12,565 bases of DNA from Brevundimonas sp. UBA4609. Its GTDB lineage: Bacteria > Pseudomonadota > Alphaproteobacteria > Caulobacterales > Caulobacteraceae. The position numbers and the translations under genes are program-made. The stretch is taken from NCBI GenBank assembly GCA_002386585.1, contig DGIZ01000045.1, positions 1 to 12,565 of the forward strand, in the 5' to 3' direction. Under the pieces are notes generated by a model that worked only from the letters and a program-made list of their open reading frames with translations, made no database searches and had not been told where the DNA came from. Below, piece by piece: positions 5,868 through 12,166 of the stretch. Within the stretch, counting starts at the first letter, position 1; each line of letters begins with the position of its first letter.

Positions 5868-7103
5868 TTAAGCCTTGAAGTGATCGGCGATGCGCAGGGC
5901 CAGCTTGCGCGCCACCTCGGTCTTGGACTGGCGGGGCCAGGGTTCGGCGTCGCCCTGGGTGAACAGGGTCACGGCGTTGCCGTCCGAGCCGAAGACCTCG
6001 TCCGAGACGTCGTTGCCGACGATCCAGTCGCAGCCCTTCTTCGACAGCTTGGCGCGGGCGTTCGCTTCCAGGTCGCTGGTCTCGGCGGCGAAGCCGACCA
6101 CCAGTTTAGGGCGGTGCGGCCCGGGGGCGGAGACGCCGGCCAGGATGTCCGGGTTCTCGATCAGGGCCAGGGACGGCGGGCCGCCCGGCGCCTTCTTGAT
6201 CTTGCCCGAGGCCACGCCGTCCACGCGCCAGTCGGCGACGGCGGCGGTCATCACGGCGATGTCGGCCCGATCTGACGTCTTCAGGGCGGCCTCGACGGAG
6301 GCCTTCATCTCGGTCGCGGCCTCGACCCAGACGCGGTTCACGCCGACCGGCGCGTCCAGGGCCACCGGGCCGGAGATCAGCGTCACCTCGGCCCCCAGCT
6401 CGGCCAGGGCGGCGGCCACGGCGTAGCCCTGCTTGCCGCTGGAGCGGTTGGTCAGGCCGCGCACCGGGTCGATGGGTTCGAACGTCGGTCCGGCGGTGAC
6501 GACGGCGGTCCTGCCCTGCAGCGGCCGTCCGTCCGGCCCGGCCAGCAGACGCGTGATCGCGTCGAGGATGATCGGCGGCTCGGCCATGCGGCCCGGCCCG
6601 AACTCGCCGCAGGCCATGATCCCGTCGTCCGGCCCGACCACGGCCATGCCGTGAAAGCCGTCGAAACCCTTCAGCCGCTCGACATTGGCCTGGACGGCGG
6701 GATGCAGCCACATCCGCACGTTCATCGCCGGGGCCAGCAGCACTTTCTTGTCCGTGGCCAGAAGCGTGGTCGACGCCAGATCGTCGGCCATGCCGTTGGC
6801 CGCCTTGGCGATCAGCCCGGCCGTGGCGGGCGCCACCACCACCAGGTCGGCCCAGCGCGACAGTTCGATATGGCCCATGGCGGTCTCGTCTTCCGGCATG
6901 AACAGGTCCTGCCGCACCGGGTGGCCGGTCAGGGCCGCCAAGGACATGGGGGTGACGAACTCGGCGCCGGCCTTGGTCAGGACGGTCATCATCTCGGCGT
7001 CCGCCTTCCTGAGCAGGCGGATCAGCTCCAGCGCCTTATAGGCGGCGATGCCGCCGCCGATGATCAGCAGGACCTTGCGGCCGGAAAGCGAGAGTGCGGT
7101 CAT
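5868..7103 (-). CDS. coaBC: Bifunctional phosphopantothenoylcysteine synthetase/decarboxylase
   Basis: Catalyses two consecutive steps of coenzyme A synthesis: condensing 4'-phosphopantothenate with cysteine (CoaB, CTP-dependent) and decarboxylating the product to 4'-phosphopantetheine (CoaC, FMN-dependent). The start at 7103 gives 411 aa beginning [23 protein letters not shown], the expected CoaC N-terminus. The frame stays open upstream to 7448, but that extension has no family similarity and runs into the divergent lipoprotein gene. The CoaC domain has GGGIAAYK (16-23), the catalytic His78 in [14 protein letters not shown] (125-128) and the [10 protein letters not shown] loop with Cys165 (164-173). 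The CoaB domain follows with [25 protein letters not shown] (202-226), TAAVADW (286-292), GKIKK (300-304) and ENPDIL (316-321). No Shine-Dalgarno precedes the ATG, and GGCTACAGA just upstream on this strand resembles a Caulobacter -10, so a short or leaderless mRNA is possible. Confidence 0.97.
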   Translation of the reverse strand: MTALSLSGRKVLLIIGGGIAAYKALELIRLLRKADAEMMTVLTKAGAEFVTPMSLAALTGHPVRQDLFMPEDETAMGHIELSRWADLVVVAPATAGLIAKAANGMADDLASTTLLATDKKVLLAPAMNVRMWLHPAVQANVERLKGFDGFHGMAVVGPDDGIMACGEFGPGRMAEPPIILDAITRLLAGPDGRPLQGRTAVVTAGPTFEPIDPVRGLTNRSSGKQGYAVAAALAELGAEVTLISGPVALDAPVGVNRVWVEAATEMKASVEAALKTSDRADIAVMTAAVADWRVDGVASGKIKKAPGGPPSLALIENPDILAGVSAPGPHRPKLVVGFAAETSDLEANARAKLSKKGCDWIVGNDVSDEVFGSDGNAVTLFTQGDAEPWPRQSKTEVARKLALRIADHFKA

Positions 7104-7171
7104 GGCGGAATCTGTAGCCGCGCCGCGTGACGGCGTCGAGACAAAGCCGCCTCGCTGACGGCGATGTAAAT

Positions 7172-7206
7172 GGAACATTGTCGGAACAAAAATCTTGTGC
7201 CTAACT
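7172..7206 (+). promoter_or_regulatory. Candidate promoter/operator of the lipoprotein gene, with tandem GGAACA
   Basis: TTGTCG (7178-7183), a 17-base spacer and CTAACT (7201-7206) make a weak housekeeping-type promoter, with transcription starting near 7213. Two copies of GGAACA (7172-7177 and 7183-7188), 11 bases apart or about one helical turn, flank and overlap the -35. GGAAC is the -35 of EcfG general-stress promoters in alphaproteobacteria, but the nearest CGTT (7208-7211) is 20 bases away instead of 16-17. The region is shared with divergent coaBC. Confidence 0.33.
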
Positions 7207-7223
7207 GCGTTCTCTGGGTGTTC

Positions 7224-7230
7224 GGGAGGA
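7224..7230 (+). promoter_or_regulatory. Shine-Dalgarno deciding the lipoprotein start
   Basis: GGGAGGA lies six bases before the ATG at 7237. This selects that ATG over an upstream in-frame start at 7195, and the chosen start also places the lipobox correctly. Confidence 0.8.
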
Positions 7231-7236
7231 ATTTCC

Positions 7237-7746
7237 ATGCGGATGCGAGTGACGGCGGCGCTGGCCGCGACGGTTGTGGTTCTGGTCGGATGCGACAACG
7301 GCGTCTCGGCGGTCGAGACGCGGGAGAGGGGAGCGGCCGAGCCGGTCGGCCTGTCAGCGACGGCGGCGTCGGCGGAGGCCGACGTCTCGCCGCCCGAGCC
7401 GGCCAAGCCGACGGTCACCGCCAACCGCCGCGAGACCGCCGACGCCAAGGTGCAGCGTCTGTATGAACGGAACGGCGCGGCCTTCGGAGCCCGTTCGGCC
7501 GACGACTATCTGCAGAAGGTGAGGGCCTTCACCGACAACGCGCCGCGCGGGACCGAAACGGTCAAACGGCCGAACGGGGACACCCTCTTCTATCAGGCGT
7601 CGACCAACACCTTCGCCGTGGTGGACGGCAATGGCGTGCCGCGCACCATGTTCAAGCCGGACGACGGTCCGGCCTATTGGGCGCAGCAGAAGGAGCGGGC
7701 GCCGACCTTCGGCCAGCGTCGAACCGGGACGCGGGCGGAGCCGTAG
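7237..7746 (+). CDS. Small lipoprotein with toxin-tail-like C-terminal domain
   Basis: A 169-aa predicted lipoprotein. MRMRVTAALAATVVVLVGC has a basic N-terminus, a hydrophobic core and lipobox LVGC with Cys19. The +2 residue is Asp followed by Asn, which in E. coli would retain a lipoprotein in the inner membrane. Residues 20-70 are a low-complexity Ala/Glu/Pro-rich linker. Residues 71-153 form a compact domain: RLYERNGAAFG, ADDYLQKVRAF, KRPNGDTLFY, NTFAVVDGNGVPRTMFKP and YW. From memory this pattern resembles C-terminal domains of polymorphic toxins and proteins annotated 'pyocin large subunit-like', whose typical opening is HGxxFG with His where this protein has Asn79. If the likeness is real, the domain may be a domesticated or inactive relative. 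No immunity-type neighbour is seen. It converges on murI with a 30-base gap and is divergent from coaBC. The gene is secure; the function is unknown. Confidence 0.85.
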   Translation: MRMRVTAALAATVVVLVGCDNGVSAVETRERGAAEPVGLSATAASAEADVSPPEPAKPTVTANRRETADAKVQRLYERNGAAFGARSADDYLQKVRAFTDNAPRGTETVKRPNGDTLFYQASTNTFAVVDGNGVPRTMFKPDDGPAYWAQQKERAPTFGQRRTGTRAEP

Positions 7747-7776
7747 GTCTCGATCCCTATGGCGACCGAGTTGCGG

Positions 7777-8640
7777 CTAGGCCTGATCGAACGTCAGGGG
7801 CGCGCCCCAGAACTGGGCGACCAGGTCTGACTGCGGGCCGGGCGTTCCGGTGGTCAGGAAGTCGCGGCGCGCCGACGCGCCCAGGTCGTATTCCGGATGG
7901 CGGTCGAAATAACGCTCCAGCGAATCGGCCACGGCGGCGGGCTGGCTGATGACCTGGACGCCTGGCGGCAGGGCCTGGGCGAACAGGTCGGCCACGATCT
8001 CATAGTGGGTGCAGCCCAGGATGGCCTTGTCCGGGTGGCGGCCGATGCGGCGGCGCAGGGCGTCGACGTGGTCGTCGACCACCACCTTCAGCTCCTCGGC
8101 CGGGGCGCCCAGCTCGATCAGGCCCGCCAGGCCGGGGCAGGCTTCGGTGAAGACGGCCAGGTCGTCGCGGCGCTTGTCGATCTCGATCTCATAGACGCGG
8201 CTCATGGCGGTGGCGGCGGTGCAGAAGACGCCGGTGATGTCGATCGCCTCCTTCTTCTCGCCCTCCAGGCGGCTTTCGCGCTCGGCCTCGAACGACCAGG
8301 GCAGGCCGGTGGCGGCCTCGATGGTGGGGACGATGATGCCCAGGATGTTGACCGGCCGGCCCAGCTTTTCGCGCATCCCCGGAATCCAGGTCTGCTGCAG
8401 GCGGCGAAGGGCGATGGCCGAGGCGGTGTTACAGGCCAGGATCACCACCGAGGCGCCGGCCTCGAACAGGCGCTCGCACCCGGCGCGGGTCAGCGCGACG
8501 ATGTCCTCGCCGCCGCGTCCGCCATAGGGAGCATGGGCCTGATCGCCCAGATAGATGAAGTCCCGCGTCGGAAAGCGGGTCGTGAGTTCGCGGTGGACCG
8601 TCAGGCCCCCCACGCCGGAGTCGAAAACGCCTATCGCCAT
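7777..8640 (-). CDS. murI: Glutamate racemase
   Basis: Cofactor-independent racemase converting L- to D-glutamate for peptidoglycan. The 287-aa protein shows the family signatures in order: GVFDSGVGGLTV (4-15) with Asp7 and Ser8, APYGGR (37-42), LACNTAS (68-74) with catalytic Cys70, EACPGL (166-171), and LGCTHYE (208-214) with catalytic Cys210 and His212. The usual GCTHYP is GCTHYE here. A charged stretch of about 18 residues (115-132, WSFEAERESRLEGEKKEA) precedes GVFCTAATAMS, where many MurI proteins are shorter; both may be lineage features. The ATG at 8640 has AAAGG seven bases upstream. It is transcribed away from the M3 peptidase gene and converges on the lipoprotein gene, with no clear terminator between their ends. 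Confidence 0.96.
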   Translation of the reverse strand: MAIGVFDSGVGGLTVHRELTTRFPTRDFIYLGDQAHAPYGGRGGEDIVALTRAGCERLFEAGASVVILACNTASAIALRRLQQTWIPGMREKLGRPVNILGIIVPTIEAATGLPWSFEAERESRLEGEKKEAIDITGVFCTAATAMSRVYEIEIDKRRDDLAVFTEACPGLAGLIELGAPAEELKVVVDDHVDALRRRIGRHPDKAILGCTHYEIVADLFAQALPPGVQVISQPAAVADSLERYFDRHPEYDLGASARRDFLTTGTPGPQSDLVAQFWGAPLTFDQA

Positions 8641-8761
8641 GCAGCGGCCTTTAGCCTCGCGGGGTTTCGTCGTCCAATACTTAGGACTAAACCGGATTTA
8701 TGCGACGTCAGAGGCCCTTGCGCCGAAGGACGTGCGAAACAGCAATGGTTGGGAGACCTGG
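8641..8761. promoter_or_regulatory. Divergent promoter region, murI / M3 peptidase
   Basis: This is 121 bases between divergent genes. On the plus strand, ACTAAACC (8686-8693) resembles the Caulobacter housekeeping -10 (GCTAnAwC) in a locally AT-richer patch, but no good -35 is seen 16-18 bases upstream. GGGAGA (8751-8756) is a Shine-Dalgarno five bases before the peptidase ATG. I see no operator or structured RNA. Confidence 0.35.
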
Positions 8762-10945
8762 ATGCACAGACGCCATCTTCTCATCGGGGGCGCGAGCCTC
8801 TTCGCCCTGTCGGGCTGCGCCTCGGCCGGGGCCGTGGAGAACGCCGTGAGCGGCGCCGTCGCCGCCCTGACGACCGCCGATGAGGCCCGCATCGCCCGTG
8901 CGGTCCTGCCGGCTAGCGCGCCGCGCGCCGAACTGCTGCAGCCTTGGACCGGCCCCTATGACGGCGTGCCGCCGTGGGACAAGGTGACGGCGCCCAAGAT
9001 GCGCGAAGCCATCCTGGAAGGCATCGAACTGCAACGCGCCGACGTGGCCGCGATCGCAAACAACCCCGAGGCCCCGACCTTCGCCAACACCCTGGCGGCG
9101 ATGGAGCTGGTCGGCGAGCCTCTGGATCGCGCGATGAACATCTTCAGCGTCATGACGTCGAACATCGGCGGCGACGAGTGGGACGTGCTCGAGACCGAGC
9201 TGTCGCCCATCCTGTCGGCGGCGTCTGACGAGATCACCTTCAACGACAAGCTGTTCCAACGCATCAAGGCTGTGGCCGACGGCGCCGACAACGACGGCCT
9301 GAACGCCCAGCAGACGCGTCTCGCCGAGCGCAGCCGCGACCGCTTCGTGCGCAACGGCGCCGCCCTGGACGCCGCCGGCAAGGCCGAACTGGGCCGCATC
9401 AACACCGAACTGTCGAACGCCTTCACCAGCTTCGGCCAGAAGGTCGTCGCGGACGAAAACACCTGGACCGTCATCGCGAACGAAGCCGGTCTGAAGGGAC
9501 TGCCGGACTCGAACAAGGCCGCCGCGGCCGCCGCGGCGCGTTCGCGCAACGTCCAGGGCTGGGCCATCCTCAACACCCGCTCCAGCGTCGATCCGTTCCT
9601 GACCTTCGCCGACGACCGCGCCCTGCGCGAACAGGTCTGGCGTAAATTCGTCATGCGCGGCGACAACGGCGACGCCAACGACACCAAGGCGACCATCGTC
9701 CGCATCGTCGCCCTGCGCGACCAGCGCGCCAAGCTGCTGGGGTTCAAGAACCACGCCGAATGGCGGATGCAGGACACCATGGCCAAGACCCCGGCCGCTG
9801 CCATGGACCTGATGCAGCGCGTCTGGGCCCCGGCCAAGGCCCGCGTCGCCGAGGAAGTCGCCGACATGAAGGCGATCGCCGGCCACGACATCGAGCCGTG
9901 GGACTATTTGTATTTCGCCGAGAAGGTCCGCAAGGCGAAGTACGACCTCGATCAGAACGAGCTGAAGCCCTATTTCGAGCTGCACGCCGTGCGCGCGGCC
10001 TCCTTCTACATGGCCGAGCGCCTGTACGGATTCGTCTTCAAGCAACTGCCCAAGGGCCAAGTCTCGACCTTCGAGCCGGACGTGACCACCTATGAGGTCA
10101 CCGACAAGGCCACCGGCAAGCTGATCGGCCTCTACTACGCCGACGACTTCGCCCGTCCGGGCAAGCGTTCGGGCGCCTGGATGACCACCTATCGGTCGTT
10201 CTCGGCCCTGACGGGGTCCCAGCCGATCCTGGCCTCGAACAACAACAACTTCGTCAAGGCGCCCGAAGGACAGCCCCTGCTGATCTCGCTGGACGACGCC
10301 GAGACCCTGTTCCACGAGTTCGGCCACGCCCTGCACTATTTCAGCTCGAACGTGACCTATCCGTCGTTCGGCAACACGCCGCGCGACTTCGTGGAATATC
10401 CGTCGCAGGTGCACGAGCACTGGGTGCTGACCCGCCCGATCCTGGACGGCTACATGAAGCACGTCGAGACGGGCCAGCCGATGCCGCAGGCTCTGGTCGA
10501 CAAGATCGAGGCGTCGCAGACCTTCAATCAGGGCTATGCGACCGTCAGCTATTTGTCGTCGGCCCTGGTCGACATGGACCTGCACACCCAGGCGACGCCG
10601 CCGACCGACATCGACGGCTTCGAAAAGGCTTCGCTGGCGCGCTTCGGCATGCCCAAGGAGATGGTGATGCGGCACCGCCTGCCGCAGTTCAACCACCTGT
10701 TCACCTCCGACGCCTATTCGGCCGGCTACTACTCCTACCTGTGGTCGGAGACGATGGACGCCGACACCTGGGCCTACTTCGAGGAGTCGGGCGACGTCTT
10801 CAATCCGGACATCGCCGGCCGCTTCAAGTCGATCATGCTGGCGCCGGGCAACACCACGGATCGCGGCGACGCCTATCGCCAGTTCCGCGGCCGCAACCCG
10901 GACGTGGCGGCCCTGCTGAAGGTGCGCGGCTTCCCGGTGTCTTAA
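8762..10945 (+). CDS. Lipoprotein M3-family metallopeptidase (Dcp/oligopeptidase A type)
   Basis: A zinc peptidase likely to cleave short peptides in the periplasm or at the outer membrane. The start at 8762 gives 727 aa beginning MHRRHLLIGGASLFALSGC, a lipoprotein signal with lipobox LSGC (Cys19). The frame is open upstream to 8555, but that stretch overlaps murI and lacks a signal. The twin arginine (residues 3-4) before a hydrophobic stretch allows Tat export. Ala at +2 would favour outer-membrane sorting. The zinc site is HEFGH (518-522), with Glu545 in RDFVEYPSQVHEHW as probable third ligand 27 residues after the first His. Other M3 hallmarks are AEKVRKAKYDLDQNELKPYF, ARPGKRSGAWM and AGYYSYLWSE (654-663). 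These motifs fit peptidyl-dipeptidase Dcp more than thimet-type enzymes, but I cannot fix the specificity. It appears to be a single-gene unit followed by a strong terminator. Confidence 0.95.
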   Translation: MHRRHLLIGGASLFALSGCASAGAVENAVSGAVAALTTADEARIARAVLPASAPRAELLQPWTGPYDGVPPWDKVTAPKMREAILEGIELQRADVAAIANNPEAPTFANTLAAMELVGEPLDRAMNIFSVMTSNIGGDEWDVLETELSPILSAASDEITFNDKLFQRIKAVADGADNDGLNAQQTRLAERSRDRFVRNGAALDAAGKAELGRINTELSNAFTSFGQKVVADENTWTVIANEAGLKGLPDSNKAAAAAAARSRNVQGWAILNTRSSVDPFLTFADDRALREQVWRKFVMRGDNGDANDTKATIVRIVALRDQRAKLLGFKNHAEWRMQDTMAKTPAAAMDLMQRVWAPAKARVAEEVADMKAIAGHDIEPWDYLYFAEKVRKAKYDLDQNELKPYFELHAVRAASFYMAERLYGFVFKQLPKGQVSTFEPDVTTYEVTDKATGKLIGLYYADDFARPGKRSGAWMTTYRSFSALTGSQPILASNNNNFVKAPEGQPLLISLDDAETLFHEFGHALHYFSSNVTYPSFGNTPRDFVEYPSQVHEHWVLTRPILDGYMKHVETGQPMPQALVDKIEASQTFNQGYATVSYLSSALVDMDLHTQATPPTDIDGFEKASLARFGMPKEMVMRHRLPQFNHLFTSDAYSAGYYSYLWSETMDADTWAYFEESGDVFNPDIAGRFKSIMLAPGNTTDRGDAYRQFRGRNPDVAALLKVRGFPVS

Positions 10946-10946
10946 G

Positions 10947-10978
10947 GGGCCTACCGCCCTTCGGGCTGCTTGAGGCCC
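10947..10978 (+). repeat. Hairpin just after the peptidase stop codon
   Basis: GGGCCT (10947-10952) pairs with AGGCCC (10973-10978) and encloses a smaller hairpin GCCC-TTC-GGGC (10956-10966). There is no T run after it. It may stabilise the 3' end or assist the stronger terminator that follows. Confidence 0.5.
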
Positions 10979-10995
10979 GTTAGGTGATAAAGCTG

Positions 10996-11034
10996 AAGGG
11001 GCTCGGCGGGGTGACTTGCCGAGCCCTTTTCGTT
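10996..11034 (+). terminator. Intrinsic terminator of the M3 peptidase gene
   Basis: GGGCTCGGC (10999-11007) pairs perfectly with GCCGAGCCC (11018-11026) around a 10-base loop, followed immediately by TTTTCGTT. The preceding AAG can pair into the T run (with a G-T wobble), as in a classical Rho-independent terminator. It isolates the peptidase gene from corA. Confidence 0.9.
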
Positions 11035-11035
11035 G

Positions 11036-11060
11036 CCGGGGCTTGACCCGAGGATGACGA
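11036..11060. repeat. REP-like intergenic repeat fragment
   Basis: CCGGGGCTTGACCCGAGG (11036-11053) is an imperfect inverted repeat (CCGGG / CCCGAGG) followed by ATGACGA. From memory, the motif 'TCATCCTCGGGCTTGACCCGAGGAT' and its variants is a frequent intergenic repeat in Caulobacterales and other alphaproteobacteria; here one full arm and part of the other remain. Only one copy is in the window, so repetition cannot be shown directly. Confidence 0.5.
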
Positions 11061-11122
11061 AGGAGGGGAGGCCTCGACGGCGACCGCGTCCATGCTAAGG
11101 CTTGAAAGAGTCACGGGCCGCG

Positions 11123-11170
11123 TCGGGTCGAGACCCGAAGGGCGGCGCGAAGCAGCCAAGGCGGAGCCTT
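11123..11170 (+). repeat. Two small palindromes upstream of corA
   Basis: TCGGGTC-GA-GACCCGA (11123-11138) has 7-bp arms, and AAGGC-GGA-GCCTT (11158-11170) has 5-bp arms. Both lie between the peptidase terminator and the corA start. They could form leader hairpins or an operator. I do not recognise a known Mg2+ riboswitch (mgtA leader or M-box type), and the region is too short for an M-box. No convincing promoter is seen in 11061-11200. Confidence 0.35.
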
Positions 11171-11189
11171 CTGATCGCGGCCCACCAGG

Positions 11190-11195
11190 AAGGAG
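11190..11195 (+). promoter_or_regulatory. Shine-Dalgarno deciding the corA start
   Basis: AAGGAG lies five bases before the ATG at 11201. It selects that start over an open in-frame extension to 11102, which has no similarity to CorA. Confidence 0.85.
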
Positions 11196-11200
11196 AGCCC

Positions 11201-12166
11201 ATGAGCGTCGTCGCCTCCTATGTCTACAAGGACGGCAAGCTGGTGCGCGCGGCGCCGCTGACGGATCAGGGCCTGGCCCTGGGCGAGGGGGAGTATCTCT
11301 GGATCGGCCTGCATGAGCCGTCGGACGAGGAGTTCGACGTCCTGGTCCGACGCTTCCATCTGCATCCCCTGGCGGTTGAGGACGCCCTGACGGCGCATCA
11401 GATTCCCAAGCTGGAAGTCTATGGCTCCGAGCTGTTCATCGTCGCCCGCACGGCCCAGGCCAAGGGCGACCGCATCCTGTACGGCGAGACCCACGTCTTC
11501 GTCGGACCCAACTACGTCATCACCATCCGCCACGGATCGGCGCGCGCCCACACCCAGTTGCGCGCCCAACTGGAGGCCTCGCCGCATCAGCTGAAGCACG
11601 GGCCGGACTTCATCCTGCATGGGGTGCTGGACTTCATCGTCGACGGCTACATCCCGATCATCGACGCCGTCGAGGACAAGGTGCTGGAGATGGAGCAGGT
11701 CGCGCTGGACAGCTTCCTGGCGCGCGACGACATCACCCGCCTGTTCCAGCTGCGCCGCGAACTGGTGAAGTTCAGCCGGGTTCTGGGGCCGATGGAGGAG
11801 GTCTGCGTCAAGCTGCAGTCGCTGGACCTGCCCTGCATCGACCGAGAGGTGCGGCCCTATTTCCGCGATGTGGCCGACCATGTGCGTCGCGTCGCCAGCC
11901 GGGCGGCGGCCCTGCGCGACATCCTGGCCTCGGTGTTCGAGGTGTCGAACCTGCTGGAGCAGCAGCGCCAGGGCGTCATCACGCGCAAGCTGGCCGCCTG
12001 GGCCGCCATCCTGGCGACGCCGACGGCGGTGGCGGGCATCTACGGCATGAATTTCGAGCACATGCCCGAGCTGCGCTGGACCTATGGCTATCCGGCCGTG
12101 CTGGCCTTGATCGTCGCCATCTGCATCGGTCTCTACATCACCTTCAAGCGGACGCGGTGGCTGTGA
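11201..12166 (+). CDS. corA: Magnesium/cobalt transporter CorA family protein
   Basis: Inner-membrane pentameric channel for Mg2+ (and Co2+/Ni2+) of the CorA/MIT family. The 321-aa length matches bacterial CorA (about 316). The large N-terminal cytoplasmic domain includes HPLAVEDAL and QIPKLEVYGSELFIV, followed by the long pore-lining helix region (about 145-265) with DAVEDKVLEMEQ and FQLRRELVKFSR. Transmembrane helix 1 (about 262-281) ends in the family-defining selectivity motif YGMN (281-284). A short loop FEHMPELRWTYGYP follows, carrying the acidic Glu typical of the CorA mouth (MPEL). Transmembrane helix 2 (about 298-316) ends in the basic tail KRTRWL, expected to be cytoplasmic. All features are intact. 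The stop TGA abuts the ppc stop on the other strand. Transport of a divalent metal is well supported; which ion is preferred cannot be read from the sequence. Confidence 0.96.
   Translation: MSVVASYVYKDGKLVRAAPLTDQGLALGEGEYLWIGLHEPSDEEFDVLVRRFHLHPLAVEDALTAHQIPKLEVYGSELFIVARTAQAKGDRILYGETHVFVGPNYVITIRHGSARAHTQLRAQLEASPHQLKHGPDFILHGVLDFIVDGYIPIIDAVEDKVLEMEQVALDSFLARDDITRLFQLRRELVKFSRVLGPMEEVCVKLQSLDLPCIDREVRPYFRDVADHVRRVASRAAALRDILASVFEVSNLLEQQRQGVITRKLAAWAAILATPTAVAGIYGMNFEHMPELRWTYGYPAVLALIVAICIGLYITFKRTRWL

Noticed and set aside
7183..7211. EcfG (general stress sigma) promoter GGAAC...CGTT for the lipoprotein
   Set aside because: The spacer is 20 bases, outside the usual 16-17, so I keep it only as a weak possibility in the findings.
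7104..7448. N-terminal extension of CoaBC up to 7448
   Set aside because: The family N-terminus begins at 7103, and the extension covers the lipoprotein's start and signal sequence on the other strand.
7747..7776. Bidirectional terminator between the lipoprotein gene and murI
   Set aside because: No convincing stem or T run is present in the 30-base gap.
8555..8761. N-terminal extension of the M3 peptidase up to 8555
   Set aside because: It overlaps the murI coding region, and the Shine-Dalgarno plus lipoprotein signal fix the start at 8762.
8708..10696. A 662-codon open frame on the minus strand opposite the M3 peptidase
   Set aside because: It is the antisense shadow of a GC3-rich gene. 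The peptidase on the plus strand has clear motifs throughout, and the antisense product is low-complexity (Gly/Val/Arg/Gln-rich) with no recognisable domain.
11101..11107. CTTGAAA as a sigma-32 -35 box before corA
   Set aside because: It is a perfect -35 match, but no CCCAT-like sequence occurs 11-16 bases downstream.
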